Source: Drosophila miranda
Taxonomy: Eukaryota; Arthropoda; Insecta; Diptera; Drosophilidae
DNA length: 64,000 nt
Direction: 5' to 3'
Assembly (NCBI RefSeq): GCF_003369915.1
Contig: NC_046675.1
Location: forward strand, 3,038,001 to 3,102,000
This document shows positions 1-10,955 of the stretch, in pieces; within the stretch, counting starts at the first letter, position 1; every line of letters begins with the position of its first letter. Under the pieces are notes generated by a model. That model had not been told where the DNA came from and did no database searches. It saw only the letters and a list, made by a program, of their open reading frames with translations. A program made the translations under genes and the position numbers.

Positions 1-2194
1 GAGTCTCGAGAGAGGCTGCCACAATGGCGAGGATAGGAAACTGTCTGCCAGACCGCCATGGCCCTGCATGCAGGCAAAGACGATCCAACACAGGGCTAGG
101 GGCCAGCCCACTCGGGTAAGCGTGTAGTACAGAGACTCCTTGAGGGTAGACAGGGGTGGAGCACTCATTGGGTCACAGGGTACAGGGCAAAGATTGAGGT
201 GAAGATCATGGCCAGACTAAGAACCCATCCTGACCATACGGCAATCCGGCCTAGCTGGAACTTCTTCCCCCGATTTAGGTGGAGAAAGTATCCGAACAGA
301 AATCCAATCAGCCAAGGAGCGGCGTGCCGGTGCGTGGCGAAGTATAGCTTTTTATTAGCACTAGTATCAGCGGTAAGATTCCTTAAAAACAGAAAATGAT
401 TCTGAAAGGCGAGTAAGAATCTATCATTGAACTTACGTCAGAACCAGCGAGTATTTGTTGATCATCATCGTGGCAAAGAGGCAAGACGAAACCAGGAGCA
501 CAAGCACCACAATGCCAGCGGCTGCCTTCTTGCCCCACTTGTACAGAGCAATCAGCAGAAGCGGAGAGATAAGGTATAGTTGCATATCCACTGCCAAGTA
601 CCAGGAATGGGACATGCACTGAAAGGGTGATCCAGAGTTGTTCAAAATTGTCGGCGGGGAATAATTTTGTGTGCTTTAGTTACAATATTCGATGTGGCAT
701 AGTTCTGCACGAAGAGCAGTGTCCAAAACCACCCGCTCTCACATGCGGCACTACCAGTGTATCCACCGGCGAAAAGCGGCCCGCCTGATACCACGGGCAT
801 GAACTTCATATAGACTAGAATAGCCACTGCCAGGACGGGAACGATGCGTATAAGCCGATGGAGATACATCAACGGAGCGTTCAGACTACCATTGGATCTG
901 CCACAAAATAAGGAATGCGCAATGATCAATGAAATATACGGTTTCATATACGGTATACCAGCAGGCCGCCAACGAAGAAAAAGGAGTCCACAGAGAAAAC
1001 ACCGTGCAGAATAATGCTGGAAAATGGTTGCTCGACCCACTAAAAAAATTAAGAAAGGAAAATTTACGATCTGAATTGTTTTTGCATAAACAGAAATGAG
1101 GCCACTAACCGAAAGCATATTGAGAGTATTTATATTCGGAGAAAGTAGCGAAAAAATGTATTCATGACCAAAAACAACCCAGAACAGGGACATGCAGCGG
1201 ATTCCATCAAGACAACTGATCACATTCGGATTCGATTTGCTGTCAACAATGCGGAAAATGGCACGAGAACTTGACCGTGCCAAGCAAATCTTCACAATCG
1301 CAGGTACACTACCTGGAAGGCAAAATACGAGTTATTTCATTTTGTAAATCATTCCGTTCTCTCCGTTACTCACTCTGATCCTGGCATAGGAAGTAGTTGT
1401 AGAGCGTGCATAGACCCACGATAGTACCCATCAAGCCAAGAAGTACACTGCAATCCATAGTATGAGTCACAGAATTTAATTATGATACGGTCTAACTTAC
1501 ACTGTGAAAATGGTCATTCCATCCCAAGGTTTCGATTCACTTGTCTGGCAAGAAGCTTCTTTAATGTTCATACTTAAGCTGCTCGAGTTAAACAGTTTCT
1601 GCACTAATTGTTCTAGAAACAAATCCATGTTTGCCGCAGAGCACGAAGCCGGAAAGCATGATGCGATCTTCAATTGGTTCGTTAGTAACGAAACATATTG
1701 AGGCAGGGAACTAAAGGACACGTTGAGAAAGCAGTACTTTCCATTTATGCTGTGACTACTGGTGATCTCTTTGCTGATCTTGATGCATTCATCGAAATTG
1801 CCAAAATTGACGATGTTACCATACAGCAGTCCCGACGGAATGGAGCCCCAAGCATCGATCACTGCTCACAGAATTCATCCAGTTTAGTTCGCACTCACTT
1901 GAATATAATTTTCATTATTTACTTACTCTTCAGTGCCCATAATTGTCCAGCAGTAAGAGCCTGCATGAACTGCGCCATGTCCGCGAGACACAACAGATCC
2001 TTCTGACTGGGTATTAGGGAGTGGAATAGATCCAAGTCCGTGAGCGATGCATTTCGAAAGTGTTCGGCAAACTCGACTCCCAGTGAACGGAGCCCCGTCA
2101 GCCGCTGGTAATCTTGCAGGACATCTCCGTCTTTCAGTTGTGCGGCACTGACAAGTACCAGTCCGCAGACAAATACGGCTAATACGTTCACCAT
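1..2194 (-). pseudogene. NRF/acyltransferase-3 copy A, disabled, 3' end outside the window
   Basis: This copy has the same exon plan as the two intact copies: 2194-1927, 1861-1501, 1447-1374, 1312-1110, 1039-about 959, 897-684, 618-437, and 381 to the window edge. The signal peptide, NRF domain and the R-X10-H acyltransferase motif are all readable. Two lesions break it. In exon 5 the last ten codons and the splice donor are gone. They are replaced by a short stretch with a 9-bp direct duplication (934-942 and 946-954), and the frame runs into TGA at 946-944. In exon 8 one C is missing relative to copy B near 165-166, giving TGA at 167-165. No alternative GT/AG pair that I tried restores the exon 5-6 frame. 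Its TATA position reads TAATAAAT instead of TATAAA. It is most likely a recent pseudogene. A segregating null allele or an assembly error at either site remains possible. Confidence 0.8.
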
Positions 2195-3407
2195 GGTAGC
2201 ACAAATTCAATTGAAGGTGCTAGACAAATTACCAGGAAATTTATTAAAAAAATATACCCAAATCGACGATAAGCATAGGTCGCGTAGTCGATTACGAAAA
2301 GCCTTGTCACAGCCTTGTGACTGGAATAATGAAATTAAGCTTACGAACTACCCGATAGTATTGTATCAGCTAATATTCTTGGTAGACGAAACCCTATTTT
2401 GTTGTGCCATCTTATCATATTTAGTTAATCGTTATTTTATTGAGATTTGCCTATGCGACTGATTTGCAAAAACCAATACAAAGGTTGACTTTGATTTATA
2501 TTTCATACCTTATCATTTCTATATGCCAAATCTTGTCCTTTCACTTGAACATCACAAATACTATCCCCTCAAATACTGAGTAAGCCTCAGACGGGACGAC
2601 GCACAGTGGGACATTCGGCCATTTCAGCTTATTAAATTAATAGCTTCTGAAGAAATAAAAATATCTTCATGAAAGCCATTTGAAAGAAAAATCTTCCAAA
2701 AGTTCAAGAATAGTTTATATTTTATGAAAATTTAAATATAAATTTTAAAAATATACAAAACAAAACTTTATAATATAACTTCGTCGAATTATTTATTTGT
2801 GTAAAGTAATCATTCACATTCAAACATATATCTAACAGACCAAGCAATTCTGAGAAATTTCTGGATCTCACATGTCTACTTAATATCCCTTGCCTAAGTT
2901 TAAAAGCGCTGCGGTTCGGTGCTGTTTGGCTTTCAGGCTTCTATTTTTCCCTGATATGCGATTTCGTGGGCTCTTAAGCTAATGCCGGTTTCATTTTCAT
3001 CGGTGTGAATCAATCGGCGAATACTCCCTCCAATAGATTATATTAGTTCATATTGTATTGGAAGGCGTAAAAGCTACGTGGCGCTAAGGCAGTATATAGA
3101 TAATGCAAAAATCAGTGCACTGCTATTTAAAAGCTCTTCAAAGACTGATATCTGGTCAATAGCCTGATCGTAGTATAAAGGTTGTTCTCCATAAATAAAC
3201 AAAACATGCACATATTGTTGTGAAGTAAGCCGCTTACTCTTGTATAATTTCAAATTCCTTCATATTCTAGCATTCCCTAATCATATGTTCATCATTCTAG
3301 CTTAATACTAAAGAACATACTTTTATGCTTATAAGTGTGCTGTTATTGTCTATATACCTAACTTAACTGTAACAAAAGCCTTAACCAAGATGGAAGATTG
3401 GACTATA
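2195..3407. other. spacer between copy A and the promoter relic
   Basis: The left 85 bases are the 5' flank of copy A, including its GATAAG site. The rest, about 2290-3400, is AT-rich with no supported coding exon. It presumably includes the 3' flank of the deleted copy whose relic lies just to the right. I see nothing else in it. Confidence 0.6.
2268..2273 (+). promoter_or_regulatory. GATAAG site upstream of copy A
   Basis: GATAAG lies 74 bp upstream of the copy A start codon, in the same position and orientation as in the other four array promoters. The TATA box seen about 31 bp closer to the start in copies B, C and the relic is here TAATAAAT (around 2239-2246), so the core promoter appears weakened. 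The match to a GATA-factor site is seen in the sequence; binding is inferred. Confidence 0.5.
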
Positions 3408-3580
3408 CAGCAGGGGTATTCGGGAGTGGAATATATCCAAGTCCGTAAGAGATGTATTGGATGTATTGACCAACAGAGGACCCCCACAACGCTTCCTATG
3501 CTAATGCTAATTCGATTGATGGCGTTTCGCCATCTGCCAGGGATTTTATACGAAAACTTTGAAGGCAATCGGACGATAAG
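3408..3580 (-). pseudogene. relic of an NRF/acyltransferase promoter plus exon 1
   Basis: Bases 3408-3465 match part of exon 1 of the intact copies (the segment around the DLDLFHSRIPSQ coding stretch) with scattered changes. A deletion of roughly 190 bp follows. Then 3494-3580 matches the start-codon region and promoter of copy C. The former ATG (3499-3497) has become ATA. TATAAAA (3550-3544) and GATAAG (3575-3580) survive at the normal spacing. No other exons are recognisable. This is the remains of another array member between copies A and B. Confidence 0.7.
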
Positions 3581-3826
3581 TACTATCTATCTAGAACCAC
3601 CAGCCGATTATAAAAACAACTGTGCTGAGTAAGGTAGTCTTGAGTAGTCTGAGGTACTCAGACTAGCACAGCGAAATACTTGATACAGCCGAACATCATT
3701 GATAATTACTCTTATCAGTCTAGTGTTTGGGTAGTCGGAAGCTCACATCTTTTTTATGTGGTTTTGTAATCTACAAAAGGTTTACATAAGTGCGAAAAAA
3801 ACCCATTTTGATATTTACATCTTTAA
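3581..3826. other. spacer downstream of copy B
   Basis: This stretch joins the 5' flank of the relic to the stop codon of copy B and must contain the copy B 3' untranslated region. A small imperfect palindrome is visible around 3634-3664. I see no consensus AATAAA on the minus strand. Confidence 0.4.
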
Positions 3827-6398
3827 CTATTCTGGAGTAGTCTCTGTGGCTTCTTCCTTAGGCACGTTGGACTCAACCAGATTACTTCCGGCATTCAACT
3901 GGTCCTGCTGAACATCAACTGAGGACTGCTTTTGTTCGCTTGGAGCTTGGGGCTGCCGGGTTCGTAGAAGACTATCGAGTCCGCCAAAAGGAGCCTCAAT
4001 GACAACGTAAAGCAGATACGACATCAAAATAGTGATCCCAAAGTCAGACCAAAATTTCAGCATCTGAAAATCATCAATGAGGTTAGTTAAAAATGAGCAA
4101 TCATCAACAACTAGAAACAAAACCTACCAAATTGTAGTCCGAGAAATAAGTATTAGTACGAATGCTTCTATTGTTGACTTCCTGTACGAAAAGGTGCCAG
4201 ATGTACACGGAATAGGAGAGTCTCGAGAGAGGCTGCCACAATGGCGAGGATAGGAAACTGTCTGCCAGACCGCCATGGCCCTGCATGCAGGCAAAGACGA
4301 TCCAACACAGGGCTAGGGGCCAGCCCACTCGGGTAAGCGTGTAGTACAGAGACTCCTTGAGGGTGGACAGGTGTGGAGCACTCCATTGGGTCGCAGGGTA
4401 CAGGGCAAAGATTGAGGTGAAGATCATGGCCAGGCTAAGAACCCATCCAGACCATACGACAATCCGGCTTAACTGGAACTTCTTCCCACGATTCAGGTGA
4501 AGAAAATATCCAAAAAGAAATCCAATCAGCCAAGGTGCCGAATGAGTATGTGTGGCAGAATACAGTTTCCTACCGGCATCTCCTTCCGTTCCATTCCTGC
4601 AATTAAATGGGGTTGAAGAACTCCAACGACAAACAGAAGGATCGTGGACCTACTTGAAGAGCAATGAGTATTTGTTGACCATCATCGTGGCAAAGAGGCA
4701 GGACGAGAGTAGGAGCATAAGAACCGCGATGCCAGCTGCTGCCTTTTTGCCCCACTTATACAGAGCAATCAGCAGAAGCGGTGAGATTATATAAAGCTGC
4801 ATATCCACTGCCAAGTACCATGTGTGATCCAGGCACTGAAAACGATAATCGTACAAATGGTAATAAGAGAAGATCTATGACTTACAATATTTCTTGTAGC
4901 ATAATTCTGCACGAACAGCAGCGTCCAGAACCAGCCCTTTTCACAGGCGGCTGTACCATGGAATCCACCTTTGAAATAAGGTCCCCCAGAAACAATGGGC
5001 GTCAGCTTTATGTAAACTAGGATTGCTATTGCAAGTATCGGCACGATCCGTATAATACGATGCAGATACATAAGCGGCACATTCAGTTTTCCTTTGGATC
5101 TGTCAGAAAATTGGCAATAATTCTCGATGGATACAAAATATCTCAAACACTTACTTATCCATTGAGCGAAGAGCAACCGTAGCCACAAGTAGGCCACCAA
5201 TAAAGAAAAAGGAATCAACCGAAAAAAATCCGTGGAGAATAAAGCTGGAAAAGGGTTCCGCGACCCACTAGCAAACAAAAAAAACAGAGGAAATTAAAGA
5301 TCTGAATGGTTTTTGCACATACAAGCATGAGGCCACTAACCGAAATCATATTGAAGGTATTTATATTTGGAGAAATTAGCGAATATATGTATTCATGGCT
5401 AAAAACAACCCAGAACAGGGACATGCAGCGGATTCCATCAAGACAACTGATCACATTCGGATTCGATTTGCTGTCAACAATGCGGAAAATGGCACGAGAA
5501 CTGGCCCGTGCAGAGCAAATCTTCACAATCGCAGGTACACTACCTGGAAGGCAAAATACGAGTTATTTCATTTTGTAAATCATTCCGTTCTCTCCGTTAC
5601 TCACTCTGATCCTGGCACAGAAAGTAGTCGTAGAGCGTGCATAGACCCACGATAGTACCCATCAAGCCAAGAAGTACACTGCAATCCATAGTATGAGTCA
5701 CAGAATTTAATTATGATACGGTCTAACTTACACTGTGAAAATGGTCATTCCATCCCAAGGTTTCGATTCACTTGTCTGACAGCTGGCCTCGCTGAATTTT
5801 ATATTTGTGCTGCTTGAGTTCAACAAATTCTGCATTAACTGCTCCAGAAACGTATCCATATGTGCCGCAGAGCAGGAAGCCGGAAAGCAAGATGCGATCT
5901 TGAGCGAAATGGATACGGCGGGTACAATGAGAAAACAGTACTTTCCATGTATGCTGTGACTACTGGTGATCTCCTCGCTGATCTTGACACACTCATCGAA
6001 GTTACCCAGATGGTAGGCATTGCCGGTCAGCACTCCAGAGGGAATGGAGCCCCAAGCATCGATCACTGCTCACAAAATTCGTCAACTTCAGTTCTCATTC
6101 ACTTGAATATAATTTTCAGTATTTACTTACTCTTAAGGGCCCATAATTTTCCAGCAGTGAGCGCCTGCATGAACTGCGCCATGTCCGCGAGACACAACAG
6201 ATCCTCCTGACTGGGTATTCGGGGGTGGAATAGATCCAAGTCCGTGAGAGATGCATTACGGAAGTGTTGGGCAAACTCGACTCCCAGCGGGCGGAGTCTT
6301 TTTAAACGCTGGTAATCCTGCAGGACATCGTCTTTCAGTTGTGCGGCACTGACAAGTACCAGTCCGCAGACAAGTAGACTGCTTAAAACGTTCACCAT
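3827..6398 (-). CDS. NRF-domain acyltransferase-3 membrane protein, copy B
   Basis: Nine exons join in frame: 6398-6131, 6065-5732, 5678-5605, 5543-5341, 5267-5155, 5099-4886, 4835-4654, 4596-4128, 4063-3827. They give 697 aa. The protein has an N-terminal signal peptide, then a cysteine-bearing NRF domain (roughly residues 20-200, with the DAWGSIPSG motif). A multi-pass acyltransferase-3 domain follows, with many hydrophobic segments. The family's R-X10-H motif is in exon 4, about Arg264 and His275, following CLDGI. The tail is acidic and probably cytosolic. Relatives include C. elegans NRF-6 and Drosophila drop-dead; the family is implicated in lipid or yolk handling in gut-type epithelia, but the acyl substrate is unknown. 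The exon 2 product is nine residues shorter than in copy C, by an in-frame change. All introns are about 55-65 bp. From memory the fly orthologue is one of CG10182/CG10183. The start is supported by the signal peptide and the promoter position. Confidence 0.92.
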
Positions 6399-6442
6399 GC
6401 TAATACTTTTTCGATTGAAGGCATTGCACCTTTTGACTGTGA

Positions 6443-6486
6443 TTTTATAGGAAAGTTTTGAGGGAAATCTGGCGATAACATTATCA
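6443..6486 (-). promoter_or_regulatory. core promoter and GATA sites of copy B
   Basis: On the minus strand TATAAAA lies at 6449-6443, about 45-50 bp upstream of the ATG, so transcription should start near 6420. A GATAAC site (6474-6479) lies 31 bp upstream of the TATA box. A second, oppositely oriented site (TTATCA, 6481-6486) follows directly. The spacing matches the copy C promoter. The elements are seen in the sequence; their function is inferred. Confidence 0.55.
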
Positions 6487-7279
6487 GTGTGACAGCCCTC
6501 GAGTCGAGTATATCAGCCAAAATGCTTAATTCAGTCGAACATCACCGATAAGGAGCAATCCGTCTAAATTCTAAGTAGTCACAAGCTCAATTATTTATAA
6601 TCTTTTCTCAGGTAATCGTTTTACTTATTGACTTTTGATGGATTAAATTTGGTTTTAATATGAGTGAGTAAGAAAAAAACAGAGAAAACAAAAGTTTTGC
6701 AAAAAATGGATGTAGAGTGCAATTATTGCCATTAGTGGTCGTAGATCCTCTCATTGTTTCAATTTTTTTTCCCATTCTCATGACAAGTATTAGCAAAATG
6801 GCGAGAGTTCGTGAAGAGATTCCGCCTCCCGGCAAAATTTTAAAAAATTGCAAACAGAGATGCAAAAAAAACAGGGAGAAAATCCCTACTGCTGTCATCG
6901 ACTGCGATACAAACTCTGGCGCTTACGTATAATTACGTATAAAATATGTTCTATGTAAATAATCAACCAATTTCTTTTCGGTTTTATTTGCCGTTCGTTT
7001 TCTGACATGATAAATATAGTACGAGAACGAAGAATACAATAAGTATAGACAATGGAAGAGATTACTTGGAAGACTATATGTTTTTATTAGTTGAATTTGT
7101 GAGTAAAGCGCTTGTCGAATAGTTATTTGTAAGAGCTAATATCTCAAGTGGCTTCAAAGTCATAACTTAATAACAAACTTAAACATGTCTGGTCAGCGAA
7201 AAGTCATTGAATACAAGAAAACCATACTGGATCTAAATATGGAAAAGACAAAACACGACTATTAGCATCTTACATTTAA
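6487..7279. other. spacer between copies B and C
   Basis: AT-rich intergenic DNA with the copy C 3' untranslated region at its right end. A minus-strand AATAAA lies in the TTTTTATT stretch near 7081-7088, about 200 bp after the copy C stop, and is the best poly(A) signal candidate. A short piece around 7120-7165 resembles the flank below copy D near 10640. No coding exon is supported. Confidence 0.45.
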
Positions 7280-9874
7280 CTATTCTGAAACAGTCGTTGT
7301 GGATTCTTCCTTAGGCTCTTCAGGTTCATCCAGATTCCTTCCGTCATTCAACTGATCCTGCTGGACATCGACTGACGACTGCTTTTGTTCGCTTGGAGCT
7401 TGGGGCTCCCGGGTTCGTAGAAGACTATCGAGTCCGCCAAAAGGAGCCTCAATGATAACATAAAGCACATACGACATCAAAATAGTGATCCCAATGACAG
7501 ACCAGAAACTAAGCATCTGCAAAGCATAACATATTGTACATTTGTTATAATCCACTAGTTTCTATCAACTATCTGAAACAAAACTTACAAAGTTGTAGTT
7601 CGAAAAATATGTATTGGTCCGTAGAATTCTGCTGTTTACTTCCAGAGTGAACATATGCCAGATGTACACGGAATAGGAGAGTCTCGAGAGAGGCTGCCAC
7701 AATGGCGAGGATAGGAAACTGTCTGCCAGACCGCCATGGCCCTGCATGCAGGCAAAGACGATCCAACACAGCGCTAGGGGCCAGCCCACCCGGGTAAGCG
7801 TGTAGTAGAGAGACTCCTCGAGCATGGTGAGAGGAGGAGCCCTAAACTTGGATGCGGGATACATGGCAAAGATTGAGGTGAAAATCATGGCCAGGCTAAG
7901 CAGCCATCCAGACCACACGACAATCCGGCTTAGCTGGAACTTCCTTCCACGATTCAGGTGCAAGAAGTACCCGAAGAGAAATCCAGTCAGCCATGGACCA
8001 GCATGCGTGTGTGTGGATCCATAGACATCCACACCATCACCTCCTTTATTTCCATTCCTGAATTAAATGAGACTTAATAACTTTAAATGTAAATAGAAAG
8101 ATCGTGGACTTACTTCGCGAGCATTGATTCATTGTTGACCATCATCGTGACAAAGAGGCAGGTCGTGACTAGAAGCAACAGCACTACAATGCCAGCAGCT
8201 GCCTTTTTGCCCCATTTATACAGAGCAATCAGCAGAAGCGGAGAGATTATGTATAGTTGCATATCCACTGCCAAGTACCAGGCATGACCTAGGCACTTAA
8301 AAAAGGTAATCGTATCAATTGGTAGGAGCTAAGATCTATGACTTACAGCATTGCTTGTTGCATAATTCTGCACGAACAGCAGCGTCCAGAACCAGCCCTT
8401 TTCACAGGCTTCTTTGTCACGGTACTCTATATAGCCGAGCGGTCCGTCGGCGACAACAGTAATCAGATTCACGTAGACAAGAATGGCCACTGCCAAGATA
8501 GGGGTAATACGTATGAAGCGGTGAAGATACATCATTGGCACATTCAGCTTTCCCTTGGATCTGTCAGAAAGTTGGCTATGAGTGTTGATGGACTTAAAAT
8601 AGTTCGAATACTTACTTCTCCATTGATCGAAGGACAACCATTGCAACTAGCAGACCACCAATGAAAAAAAATGAATCCACCGAGAAATATGCGTACAGAA
8701 TAAAGTTGGAAAATGGTTCTTCGAGCCACTAGAAAATTACAAACGCCATAAAAAATGATGAATAATAAAATGATTAGTGGACTGACCAACACTGTGGGTA
8801 GGGTATTTATATTCGGATTGCCTGCAGAATATCCGACTCCATGTCCAAGAACCACCCAGAACAGGGACATGCAGCGGATTCCATCAAGACAATTGATCAC
8901 ATTCGGATTCGATTTGCTGTCGACAATGCGGAAAATGGCACGAGAACTGGCCCGTGCCGAGAAAATTTTCACAGTCACAGGGATACTACCTGGAAGGCAA
9001 AATACGAGGTAAACCATTTTGTACATCCTTCTGTTCTCTCCGATACTCACTCTGATCCTGGCACAGAAAGTAGTCGTAGAGCGTGCATAGACCCACTATA
9101 GTACCCATGAAGCCGAGAAGCACACTGCAATCTATAGTGTGAGTCACAGAATTGGATTATGATACGGTCTAACTTACACTGTGAAAATGGTCATTCCATC
9201 CCAGGGTTTCGATTCACTTGTCTGGCAGCTGGCCTCTCGAATTTGTATGTTTATGCTGCTTGAGTTTAATATTTTCTGCATTAATTGTTCCAAAGGCGCA
9301 TCCATGTTTGCCGCAGAGCACGAAGCCGGAAAGCATGATGCGATCTTCAATTGGTTCGTTAGTAACGAAACATATTGAGGCAGAAAACTAAAGGACACGT
9401 TGAGAAAGCAGTACTTTCCATTAATGCTGTGACTACTGGTGATCTCTTTGCTGATCTTGATGCATTCATCGAAATTGCCAAAATTGACGATGTTACCATA
9501 CAGCAGTCCCGACGGAATGGAGCCCCAAGCATCGATCACTGCTCACAAAATTCATCAACTTCAGTTCTCATTCACTTGAATATAATTTTCAGTATTTACT
9601 TACTCTTAAGGGCCCATAATTTTCCAGCAGTGAGAGCCTGCATGAACTGCGCCATGTCCGCGAGACACAACAGATCGTCCTGACTGGGTATTCGGGAGTG
9701 GAATAGATCCAAGTCCGTGAGCGATGCATTTCGAAAGTGTTCGGCAAACTCGACTCCCAGTGAGCGGAGCCCCGTCAGCCGCTGGTAATCTTGCAGGACA
9801 TCTCCGTCTTTCAGTTGTGCGGCACTTACGAGTACCAGTCCGCAGACCAACAGACTGCATAATACGTTCACCAT
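7280..9874 (-). CDS. NRF-domain acyltransferase-3 membrane protein, copy C
   Basis: Nine exons join in frame: 9874-9604, 9538-9178, 9124-9051, 8989-8787, 8728-8616, 8560-8347, 8295-8114, 8057-7589, 7516-7280. They give 707 aa. Residues 1-18 form a signal peptide. The NRF domain spans about 20-210 and includes the DAWGSIPSG motif and several cysteines. The acyltransferase-3 domain follows with about ten hydrophobic segments. Its R-X10-H motif (Arg274, His285), which is catalytically important in bacterial relatives, is present. The last 45 or so residues are polar and acidic. All exon-intron phases agree with copy B. Exons 3-4 and intron 3 differ clearly from copies A and B, while exon 1, intron 1 and exon 8 are almost identical to one or both of them. 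It probably acts at the plasma membrane or in the secretory pathway of an epithelium. Its substrate is not known. Confidence 0.93.
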
Positions 9875-9919
9875 GCTAATAATTTTTCGATTGCTGGCGT
9901 TTCGACATTTTTCCAGTTA

Positions 9920-9956
9920 CTTTATATGAAAACTTCGAAGGCAATCTTGTGATAAG
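9920..9956 (-). promoter_or_regulatory. core promoter and GATA site of copy C
   Basis: TATAAAG reads on the minus strand at 9926-9920, about 46 bp upstream of the ATG. GATAAG lies at 9951-9956, 31 bp further upstream. A short 5' leader of about 20-25 nt is implied. The arrangement repeats that of copy B and of the relic at 3544-3580. Confidence 0.55.
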
Positions 9957-10955
9957 CGATATCAAGGAGTGTTTCAGCCTTCCAGCCGATTATAAATATC
10001 AGTAAGTAGAAAAAATTTGAATTCAGACGAAAATCCCAATCAATGAGCAATCAGTAGAAGTTCTAAGTAGTCGCAAAATCCCCCCCATGTTAAAAAAATG
10101 TTATTGTTTTTGAAGATACTTAAAGCAAACCCTTAAAGTTATAAAACCCTTTTCTAACTTTACGCTTTTGTAAGTATTTTTGTTACGCTTTGGTAACTGT
10201 AACAAAGTTCTCTTCCACTGTGGCTTGAAAATAAAGACTGGCCGGGCCTTCCCTTACTCGGTATGTACTCGAAAAGAAACCAGCAAGGGGTCAGCCAGCG
10301 AACGATAAAAAACGGTAAGTTGTAAAGAATGTCCGGCTCAGAATTCACTGAGAATAACATTAGGATACGACACATACTTTAATTTTGCACACCTTTAAAT
10401 AAGAAAATCAAATCATACTATTTTATTTTCCAGCTGCCATAGGAAGGAAATGAAGATCGTTTGAGCCTGTTGCATGGACAGGCTTATTCTCGGAGTCTAA
10501 TAGCCTATCAATTGGCGATCGAAACCGAGATTAATTCGATTTTCAGAAAGTCCAGGAAGTTCGTTTGCAACATGTTCGGTGTATGAACTGGCACATTACT
10601 CATCGCCAAGTCATTTAGGAGCTTCTCAAGAGGTACAATCTCGAGTGGCTTTTAAGAAGTTCTACTGATTTTACGTATGCGTACAACGCACACCTGTTTC
10701 TAAATAATCGAAACAAAAAATAACTATCTAATCCATGGCGATAAAGTAGAAAGTTTTTTTTTCAAGTACGAATCTTATTGGTGAGACACACAAGCCAAAG
10801 GTCCTTCTACATTTTTTTTCTTTGATTTACCCATATAAGGGTTTCCCATTAGGGTTGGAAACGGTTCGCTCTGTCGAATAAACTATTTTAATTATATGAT
10901 AAACTGGATATACATATTATTTTAATAATAAAGTATATAAATAATTATTTTAAAA
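9957..10955. other. spacer between copy C and pseudogene D
   Basis: No coding exon is supported. The left part is the upstream flank of copy C; the right part is the former 3' flank of pseudogene D. A short segment near 10640-10660 resembles one near 7150 below copy C, which suggests that the spacer duplicated with the gene. Confidence 0.4.

Noticed and set aside
642..1295. A continuous 217-aa frame through introns 4 and 5 of copy A
   Set aside because: It is open only because the introns lack stops in that frame and exon 5 is read out of frame. It does not follow the protein of copies B and C across exon 5.
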